A DNA stretch of 22,184 nt from Legionellales bacterium UBA2469 (lineage in GTDB: Bacteria > Pseudomonadota > Gammaproteobacteria > Legionellales > Legionellaceae): positions 12,238-34,421 of the forward strand of contig DDPL01000032.1 in NCBI GenBank assembly GCA_002342175.1. The letters are read 5' to 3'. The position numbers and the translations under genes were made by a program. Of the stretch, positions 16,973 through 22,184 are shown piece after piece (the stretch's first letter is position 1; the number at the start of each line of letters is the position of its first letter). The notes under the pieces are model-generated. The model was given only the letters and a program-made list of their open reading frames with translations, made no database searches and was not told the DNA's origin.

Positions 16973-18058
16973 ATGCTCTATATTTTTTGTGAACATTTAA
17001 AGGGTGTTGAAGACACATCATCACATGATTACCATGTGGTGATTGAGGATAATATTGCACAACCAACATTACAATCAGCGCGATTGAAATGGGAGGCACT
17101 CTTTCAGTTGGTACAAGAAGGTCACGAAGTTTGCCTTGTTGTTTCTGCCAAGACTTGCAGCATCCATCACGTGAAAGTCCCAAAAGTAAAGAGTAAAGAC
17201 TTGCCTCTGGTGTTACAATCCTTATTAGAAGATAAGCTGACCCAAGACTTTTCTGACTTGCAGATGTATTATCAGAAACATCAAGAGTTTGTCGACGGAT
17301 GTGATTATCGCGTTTTTTTATGGGATAAAGCGTATATTCAGAATCTTTTAAGACATTTCAAGGGATTAGGTGTTTTGAGATTAACCATGGATTGGTTTGC
17401 GCTACTGCCACATGAATGTTTTGTCGATGAAAATGGCAATGCCTTGGTTTATACCGAGGAAATTCAGGGTTGGATGAGTGCTTCACTTTATAAACAACAG
17501 ACATTTCAGGCTAAAAAGATTGAAGTGGTAAATGTGGATGTTTGGATGGTGGAGCAGTTCTCGCATTTAGGCCTGGTTGATATTCTTTTAAAGCCCAAAG
17601 CATTTGATATTCATACATTACTACCACGTTCCAAATTTGAGCCCATTTTTATTCGGTCAGCAACAGGTCTGATTTCTATAGTAGTGATGACGTTTGTTAT
17701 GGTTTTTTCAAAAAGCATTGGAATATATTTTCAAAATCATCACACAATCCAATCATATGCGGAAAAACCCTCTGAAAGTCTCACTCAAAAGTTACAACTT
17801 TATCAGCGACAACAAATTCAAAAAAATAAATTTTGGGACTTATACATTCCTCTTCAGAAAATTTATATACCCGGCCTTCAAATTAAGCAAATCACTTATC
17901 GACAAAATAAGTTACAGGTGTCATTGGTGGTGCAACAAATCCAGATGATCCAGCTTTTGAAAGCTAGACTTTCAGGGATGCACCTCAAAGTTGAAGATAC
18001 CCAAGTTGTGTCTGAACAGCAAGGCACGCGGGCTTTATTAACGATTGAAAAATATTAG
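16973..18058 (+). CDS. gspL: Type II secretion system protein L
   Basis: Inner-membrane platform component that links the cytoplasmic ATPase GspE to the rest of the type II secretion system. The 361-residue protein has an N-terminal cytoplasmic actin-like domain (about 1-222, including LPLVLQSLLEDKL, the typical segment before the central part). One membrane span follows at about 228-246 (TGLISIVVMTFVMVF), then a periplasmic ferredoxin-like domain ending in a helix and strand rich in Gln and Leu. GAG stands before the ATG, which lies eight bases after mltB. The next gene is gspM. In Legionella too, the L and M genes are separate from the main secretion loci. Sequence conservation of this family is low, so the call rests on layout plus the neighbour. 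Confidence 0.8.
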   Translation: MLYIFCEHLKGVEDTSSHDYHVVIEDNIAQPTLQSARLKWEALFQLVQEGHEVCLVVSAKTCSIHHVKVPKVKSKDLPLVLQSLLEDKLTQDFSDLQMYYQKHQEFVDGCDYRVFLWDKAYIQNLLRHFKGLGVLRLTMDWFALLPHECFVDENGNALVYTEEIQGWMSASLYKQQTFQAKKIEVVNVDVWMVEQFSHLGLVDILLKPKAFDIHTLLPRSKFEPIFIRSATGLISIVVMTFVMVFSKSIGIYFQNHHTIQSYAEKPSESLTQKLQLYQRQQIQKNKFWDLYIPLQKIYIPGLQIKQITYRQNKLQVSLVVQQIQMIQLLKARLSGMHLKVEDTQVVSEQQGTRALLTIEKY

Positions 18059-18065
18059 GACTTTT

Positions 18066-18524
18066 ATGGTTTTGATAAAATATATAAAAAATTATCCTGC
18101 ACAATGTTTTATGGTGGCTGTCACAATCATCCCAGCCATATTGTGGAGTACTTTTTTAGGAGTTATCAAATGGCCTATTCAAGGTATGTATCATATGTTA
18201 CAACATCAACAAGAGGATTTACACGTTTTAAAATCCTTGCCTCCCAAGTGGCAAGATCAAATTAAATTAAAAGGGTCTTCAGAATTGATGTCTGCTTTAC
18301 ACAAAAATTGGATGATGTTTTTACCACAAAATCCTAATGTTCAGTTTCAGCAATTGAACAAATTACAATTGCGTTCAAAAGTGCAAGGGGTTGATGAACA
18401 AGCTTTTATTCAATGGTTGTGGACCATGCAGCAACAATACGCTTTTCAAATTGAGCAGCTTAGTATAACACCAACTGCTCAAGTGACTAAAATTGATGTG
18501 GACTATGTTTTACAAGTGATTTAA
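18066..18524 (+). CDS. gspM: Type II secretion system protein M
   Basis: Small bitopic inner-membrane protein that stabilises GspL. The 152-residue protein has a short cytoplasmic N-terminus, one membrane span (about 14-36, AQCFMVAVTIIPAILWSTFLG), and a periplasmic ferredoxin-like part with the GspM-like ending QAFIQWLWTMQQQY followed by a beta-hairpin (IEQLSITPT, KIDVDYVLQVI). I chose the ATG at 18066, with AGGA five bases upstream, over a TTG at 18045 that overlaps gspL. The identification depends on the layout and on the position directly after gspL. The last 15 bases overlap the end of the convergent lipoprotein gene. Confidence 0.75.
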   Translation: MVLIKYIKNYPAQCFMVAVTIIPAILWSTFLGVIKWPIQGMYHMLQHQQEDLHVLKSLPPKWQDQIKLKGSSELMSALHKNWMMFLPQNPNVQFQQLNKLQLRSKVQGVDEQAFIQWLWTMQQQYAFQIEQLSITPTAQVTKIDVDYVLQVI

Positions 18525-19010
18525 TGATTGAATTTCTGACCATTTAACAATTCGTGCTTGTGTTTGTAAATCAGATGGCAGTTGTTGTACGGCTTGTTCA
18601 GCTTCAGCTTGTTGATTGTAATTTCCATATACGCCAGAGTAATACAACTGTCCATTCGAAACATATTTAAATGCAGCAGAACGTTGTGTTTTGGGGGCTT
18701 GCATGAGTGCTTGGCTTACTTGTAAGGGTTTTGTATCTGAAGCGACGACAATGGTATATTCTTGGGGATTTTGTTGATGAATCCATCCAAAATCTGCATT
18801 TTTTGCACTAACCTGCGGCTGGGGGGCTTCGGAGGTTTTGACAAATTTCGGTAAGGGTTTGGCTTCTTTGTTTATATCAACAAATTCATTATCGTAAGGA
18901 CTACTGACGGGGTATATCCAATCTGGATTTTCATTGCTGGGATAATTCATTTGACTACATGCTGAAAATAATAAGCATGATGGAATCATAAAAATGAATT
19001 TATTTTTCAT
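18510..19010 (-). CDS. Lipoprotein with C-terminal SPOR-like domain
   Basis: A 166-residue envelope protein. The N-terminal segment MKNKFIFMIPSCLLFSAC ends in a lipobox with lipidated Cys18, followed by Ser, so outer-membrane sorting is likely. Then comes a Pro/Asn-rich flexible region to about 75. The C-terminal part from about 85, with YTIVVASDTKP, QRSAAFKY, LYYSGVYGNYNQQAEAEQAVQQLP and ARIVKW, matches the beta-alpha-beta pattern of SPOR domains. These domains bind denuded glycan strands, often at the division septum. SPOR ligands are made by amidases acting near lytic transglycosylases such as MltB, encoded close by; a functional link is only inference. AGGA precedes the ATG. Tail-to-tail overlap with gspM. 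Confidence 0.75.
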   Translation of the reverse strand: MKNKFIFMIPSCLLFSACSQMNYPSNENPDWIYPVSSPYDNEFVDINKEAKPLPKFVKTSEAPQPQVSAKNADFGWIHQQNPQEYTIVVASDTKPLQVSQALMQAPKTQRSAAFKYVSNGQLYYSGVYGNYNQQAEAEQAVQQLPSDLQTQARIVKWSEIQSLNHL

Positions 19011-19086
19011 GGCTTCTTTCCTATAGGGAGTCTGATATGATAGTTAGCAGCAATTTATTGATAAACTTTAGTAAAATGAGGTAAAA

Positions 19087-20382
19087 ATGGTCTGGACACA
19101 AAGATTGTCAGGGCAAAATCGCCAACGAGGCCCCAATGATTTTAGAGAGCCCTATGAACGAGATAGAACGCGGGTCATTCATAGTGCAGCTTTTCGTAGA
19201 TTACAACAAAAAACCCAGATATATGGTGGGCATGCTGGAAATTTCCATCGAACTCGATTGACTCACTCTTTGGAGGTTGCCTCCATTGGAATGAGTTTGG
19301 TACGGCATTTGAGATGTTTGATTCAAGAGCCAGAAGTCACCCAATATTTACCCGCGGATGATTTAATTTATGTCATCTGTTTATTACATGATATTGGTCA
19401 CCCGCCATTTGGCCATGGTGGAGAAGCCGCTTTAAATGCCCTAATGTTTGCGCACGGTGGATTTGAGGGCAATGCGCAATCTTTGAGATTGGTTACGAAT
19501 TTAGAAACAGCTTACCAGCCTTTTGGTTTGGATTTAACAAGACGAACTTTGTTAGGAATTTTAAAATATCCTGTAGCGCGTGAAAGCATCGTTAAAATTG
19601 AGTGCAAAGATTTATTACAACAACAAAATCGTGAATCCTGGGTGGCAGCAAAAGGCTATTATGTAGACGATCAGGGATTGGTCGATTGGATTTTAGAACC
19701 ATTTCAATCTTCAGATAAAGCGACTTTTCAATCATTAAGTGAGACTAAACGTTTTTATCATAGTCTGGATTGTTCTTTGATGGATATTGCCGATGATATT
19801 GCCTATGGCGTGCATGATTTAGAAGATGCGATTCATATGCGTTTAATTGTACGTAATCATTTGGAAAGTGATAGATTTAGAACCATTTTTTCTGAGATCC
19901 CAGAATTAAATTATGCCGAGATATTAGAAGGGCTTTTTTCATTTGATCCAGCATTTCGAAAACAGACCATTGGTGCATTGGTTCATTACTTTGTATCTTC
20001 GGTATATATTGAAAATCAAACGCAATTTTCTCATCCATTGCTAAAATTACATGCGCGTTTATCGCCACAAGCACATTTATTGTTAAAAGCTTTTATTCAT
20101 TGTGTTTATGACCATGTGATTGACTCACCACCGGCACGAGCTCAGGAATTTGGAAGCCAAAATGTTTTGATTGATTTGTTTGATGCCATTCATTCCAATC
20201 CACATCGTTTATTGGATAGTTTTAGTCGTACTCGAATGTTAATGATGAAAGAAGATGGCGATTTGGAACGTATCATTTGTGATTGTTTAGCTAATCTTTC
20301 TGATGATGCCGCCATAAGATTGCATCGTAAGTTGTTTGCTGATCAGTTTTCGGCAGAGTGGGCCAACCATCTTTTTGATTAA
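19087..20382 (+). CDS. dgt: dGTP triphosphohydrolase-like HD-domain protein
   Basis: Hydrolyses dNTPs, classically dGTP, to the nucleoside and triphosphate. The 431-residue protein has the family's opening (REPYERDRTRVIHSAAFRRLQQKTQIY). The HD metal centre is complete: His60 in RLTHSLEV, His101-Asp102 in CLLHDIGHPPFGHGGE, and the late Asp (about 236) in LMDIADDIAYGVHDLEDA. It belongs to the dGTPase-like type that shares its HD core with eukaryotic SAMHD1. GAGG stands at a good distance before the ATG. It is divergent from the SPOR lipoprotein. The eukaryotic-like gene 82 bases downstream has its own promoter. Substrate preference among dNTPs is not visible. Confidence 0.93.
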   Translation: MVWTQRLSGQNRQRGPNDFREPYERDRTRVIHSAAFRRLQQKTQIYGGHAGNFHRTRLTHSLEVASIGMSLVRHLRCLIQEPEVTQYLPADDLIYVICLLHDIGHPPFGHGGEAALNALMFAHGGFEGNAQSLRLVTNLETAYQPFGLDLTRRTLLGILKYPVARESIVKIECKDLLQQQNRESWVAAKGYYVDDQGLVDWILEPFQSSDKATFQSLSETKRFYHSLDCSLMDIADDIAYGVHDLEDAIHMRLIVRNHLESDRFRTIFSEIPELNYAEILEGLFSFDPAFRKQTIGALVHYFVSSVYIENQTQFSHPLLKLHARLSPQAHLLLKAFIHCVYDHVIDSPPARAQEFGSQNVLIDLFDAIHSNPHRLLDSFSRTRMLMMKEDGDLERIICDCLANLSDDAAIRLHRKLFADQFSAEWANHLFD

Positions 20383-20403
20383 GGATGGAACGACAAGATC
20401 TAG

Positions 20404-20432
20404 TTGTACAATAATTGACATTATGGTATATT
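20404..20432 (+). promoter_or_regulatory. Likely promoter of the Cdc20/Cdh1-like gene
   Basis: TTGTAC (20404-20409) and TATATT (20427-20432) are exactly 17 bases apart, in the 82-base gap after dgt. The -10 is a 5/6 match and the -35 is weak. Transcription would start near 20439, about 26 bases before the ATG. A consensus TTGACA at 20415-20420 has no -10 at the right spacing. I see no paired TTAA motif of the PmrA type that marks some Legionella and Coxiella effector genes. Confidence 0.4.
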
Positions 20433-20464
20433 TATTTGCTTTGTGATTTATTGGTGCCACCATA

Positions 20465-21976
20465 ATGTCAAATAACAATTTTGAAGCAAATCCCTTTGTG
20501 CTGCCACAAAAGCGCACCTTTGGTGAATTAAACCAACAAAATAGGACGCCTTATGAACGAAATAACGCGACTATTGAACCGATTTCTCCAAATGAGTTTG
20601 TTGATGAAAATTTAGATCAAACGATATTTAAGACGCCTGTGTTAAGAAAAAGCCCAGAAAGTCGAGATAGATTTATTCCGAATAGAAATACCAGTTTATA
20701 CGAAGATGGTCTTTTTGCTAACCACACAGCAACTACTGCACATTCACAATTTTTAATCGATAGTTTAATGGGTAGTTCACCAAGAAGAATATTTTCTTAT
20801 GAGGATACTTCTCCGCAAAGAAAGAAGCATTCTGATACAAAAACGCATTTAACTTTTACAGAGCGCTTAATAGGTGTTCCACCATCAAATTTTATTCGTT
20901 ATCAACCGGTGCCCACTTATAAATTTAGAAAATATAAAGTGTTAGATGCTTGTGGTCTACACTCAGATTTTTATTATCACCTGCTTAGTTGGTCAAAGGC
21001 AAATCGATTATTTACGGCAATAAAAAATGATATGAATGAGTTTTTAATTTATTCATGTAATTCTGAGCGCTCAGGTTATTCTAGTATTTATCAATCAGCA
21101 CCAATTACCTATGGAATGAATGCTTGTTCAGTCAAGGCAATGGGTTTTGCAGATGTGGTTACGGGTTGGAATACCGGTCATGTCATGATTCATACTGTTG
21201 ATGAAGCACGTATTAAACCTAAAAAAAATATTATTCTGATGGATAAATCTCTGAATTGTTTAGAGGTGGTTGGTGAAAATCAATTATGGATTGGCTCTAA
21301 AGAGGGTTGGTTAAATGGGTATGATATAAGACAAGCAAAAGTTACAATTCGGTTTGAAAGCAATAAAGATGTGAGTTTACCTCATGATGTTCTAGCAGGT
21401 ATAACATTTAATCATGAATATTTAGTGGCTGTGGGAACAAATTTAGGTGCTATTAAGGTATGGGATATTCGTCGAACAGGGGGAACTCCTTATTTCTCAG
21501 ATGCGTTACATAATCAATCTGGGGTAAAAGCTTTGGCATTTAATCCGAATAATCCTAAAGAGTTAGTTAGTGGAGGGGGCTCGAGTTGTCAGAACCTCAT
21601 TTTAAGAAATATCGAAAAACCCGATGACATCCCGAAAAAGATAAACCTGGGTTGTCAGATCACTGGGGTGGCGTGGTTGGAGAAAAAGGATCATTTCATT
21701 GCAACTACAGGATTTACTGCTCAATTGGGGTTGTTTAGAAAAAATAGCATGGAGCTAGAGGCTTTAACAAATATCTCATTATTATCGGATGAAGCTCCAG
21801 GACGAATGGTTTATTTAGCAGCCCGCCAAAATCAATGTGTCGCTACATATGATGGGAATGAGACCTTGAATTATTTTAGCATTGATGGGATTGATAACAT
21901 GCCACGTACTTTACAAACTGGTCATATCAATACGCCAGGATTTTTACAGTCTTCAGGACCATATACGATACGGTAA
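20465..21976 (+). CDS. Cdc20/Cdh1-like WD40 protein, putative APC/C coactivator mimic
   Basis: In eukaryotes this family activates the anaphase-promoting complex (APC/C) ubiquitin ligase and recruits its substrates. The 503-residue protein shows the family layout in order. An apparently disordered N-terminus carries several S/T-P sites. The C-box DRFIPNR (68-74) is exact. AHSQFLIDSLMGSSPRRIFSY (92-112) resembles the Cdh1 segment that contacts the APC/C. FIRYQPVP (143-150) precedes YKVLDACGLHSDFYYHLLSWS (157-177), the signature before the propeller. About seven WD40-like blades follow to about 475, including IKVWDIRR, VKALAFNPNNPKELVSGGGSS and ITGVAWL. The protein ends in TIR, the Ile-Arg tail used for APC/C docking. 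The ATG at 20465 has only a weak GGTG upstream. No signal peptide; base composition looks like its neighbours. Effector function is inference. Confidence 0.92.
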   Translation: MSNNNFEANPFVLPQKRTFGELNQQNRTPYERNNATIEPISPNEFVDENLDQTIFKTPVLRKSPESRDRFIPNRNTSLYEDGLFANHTATTAHSQFLIDSLMGSSPRRIFSYEDTSPQRKKHSDTKTHLTFTERLIGVPPSNFIRYQPVPTYKFRKYKVLDACGLHSDFYYHLLSWSKANRLFTAIKNDMNEFLIYSCNSERSGYSSIYQSAPITYGMNACSVKAMGFADVVTGWNTGHVMIHTVDEARIKPKKNIILMDKSLNCLEVVGENQLWIGSKEGWLNGYDIRQAKVTIRFESNKDVSLPHDVLAGITFNHEYLVAVGTNLGAIKVWDIRRTGGTPYFSDALHNQSGVKALAFNPNNPKELVSGGGSSCQNLILRNIEKPDDIPKKINLGCQITGVAWLEKKDHFIATTGFTAQLGLFRKNSMELEALTNISLLSDEAPGRMVYLAARQNQCVATYDGNETLNYFSIDGIDNMPRTLQTGHINTPGFLQSSGPYTIR

Positions 21977-21988
21977 GAAATATTGAAA

Positions 21989-22009
21989 AAAAGATCGGTA
22001 TGGTCTTTT
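21989..22009. terminator. Bidirectional terminator between the Cdc20-like gene and tRNA-Glu
   Basis: AAAAGATC and GGTCTTTT pair (one T-G wobble) around a five-base loop. Read on the minus strand, the hairpin is followed by a continuous T-run, a good stop for tRNA transcription. Read on the plus strand, its own TTTT arm gives a weaker stop 12 bases after the Cdc20-like gene. Confidence 0.5.
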
Positions 22010-22050
22010 GTCTCATGCTTGCATATTGGAATGATCATGTCATATGAATA

Positions 22051-22126
22051 TGGCGTCCCCAAGGGGATTCGAACCCCTGTTACCGCCGTGAAAGGGCGAT
22101 GTCCTAGGCCTCTAGACGATGGGGAC
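22051..22126 (-). tRNA. tRNA-Glu (TTC anticodon)
   Basis: Read on the minus strand, it begins GTCCCCATCGTCTAGAGG and ends GGGGAC-G-CCA, so the 3' CCA is encoded (22051-22053). The acceptor stem GTCCCCA/TGGGGAC pairs over seven bases, and the T arm contains GGTTCGAATCC. The anticodon stem-loop has loop CTTTCAC (22088-22094) with anticodon TTC at 22090-22092. It closely resembles E. coli tRNA-Glu. A second copy begins 35 bases away. Confidence 0.97.
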
Positions 22127-22161
22127 CTAGTGTGATATTAAGGTCTCAAAAAAATAAATCG

Positions 22162-22184
22162 TGGCGTCCCCAAGGGGATTCGAA
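22162..22184 (-). tRNA. Second tRNA-Glu copy, 3' end only
   Basis: The last 23 bases repeat exactly the CCA end, acceptor strand and T-arm start of the complete tRNA-Glu at 22051. This is the 3' part of a tandem gene cut by the window edge. The 35-base spacer suggests co-transcription from a promoter beyond the window. The anticodon is outside the window, so identity is inferred from the matching arm. Confidence 0.75.

Noticed and set aside
20383..20464. PmrA-type regulatory box (paired TTAA) ahead of the Cdc20/Cdh1-like gene
   Set aside because: Only single TTAA-like stretches are present, with no second copy at the required spacing.
22051..22184. Direct repeat of tRNA-Glu 3' end as a phage attachment site
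   Set aside because: The repeat continues into the start of a second tRNA in the expected tandem layout and no integrase is present; it is more simply a tRNA array cut by the window edge.
1..22184. CRISPR arrays, insertion sequences, prophage or toxin-antitoxin modules
   Set aside because: No regularly spaced repeats, transposase or integrase motifs, or paired toxin/antitoxin frames were seen on either strand.

Overview
The window is about 22 kb of AT-rich, gene-dense bacterial chromosome. Gene content and order point to a gammaproteobacterium, probably of the order Legionellales (Legionella/Coxiella/Berkiella-like). The clues are the coaBC-dut-phosphomannomutase cluster also found in pseudomonads, lepA-lepB-rnc, a detached type II secretion gspL-gspM pair, and a eukaryotic-type gene typical of host-associated bacteria. 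No integrase, insertion sequence, CRISPR array or rRNA is visible. The species assignment is inference.

Layout. 1-757 (-): 5' part of ferrochelatase. 776-1120 (+): a small transcription unit with promoter, Shine-Dalgarno and terminator but a possibly frameshifted ORF. 1143-2465 (-): ssb, then a DUF2490-type outer-membrane protein, each transcribed leftward. 2575-6878 (+): coaBC, dut, phosphomannomutase/phosphoglucomutase and a glutaryl-CoA dehydrogenase, tightly packed. 6936-11516 (-): ALDH7-type aldehyde dehydrogenase, saccharopine/lysine-6-dehydrogenase family protein, TPR-methyltransferase fusion and rdgB. 11589-12407 (-): unrecognised protein with a transglutaminase-like Cys-His-Asp pattern. 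12471-15781 (-): rnc, lepB, lepA. 15990-18524 (+): mltB, gspL, gspM. 18510-19010 (-): SPOR-type lipoprotein. 19087-20382 (+): dGTPase-family HD hydrolase. 20465-21976 (+): a Cdc20/Cdh1-like protein. 22051-22184 (-): tRNA-Glu and the start of a second tandem copy.

How the genes work together. Most are housekeeping: heme synthesis, CoA synthesis, dUTP/dITP/dGTP pool control (dut, rdgB, dgt), translation and secretion (lepA, lepB), and RNA processing (rnc). Three genes converging on 6.9 kb could form parts of a lysine-to-crotonyl-CoA catabolic route. mltB, gspL and gspM may serve the cell envelope and type II secretion.

The outstanding feature is the gene at 20465-21976. Its 503-residue product has the full layout of a eukaryotic APC/C coactivator (Cdc20/Cdh1 family): a disordered N-terminus with S/T-P sites, an exact C-box (DRFIPNR), a downstream segment ending in the VLDA signature that precedes the propeller, about seven WD40-like blades, and a C-terminal Ile-Arg tail. 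It is a strong candidate for a host-cell-cycle effector that mimics an APC/C activator.
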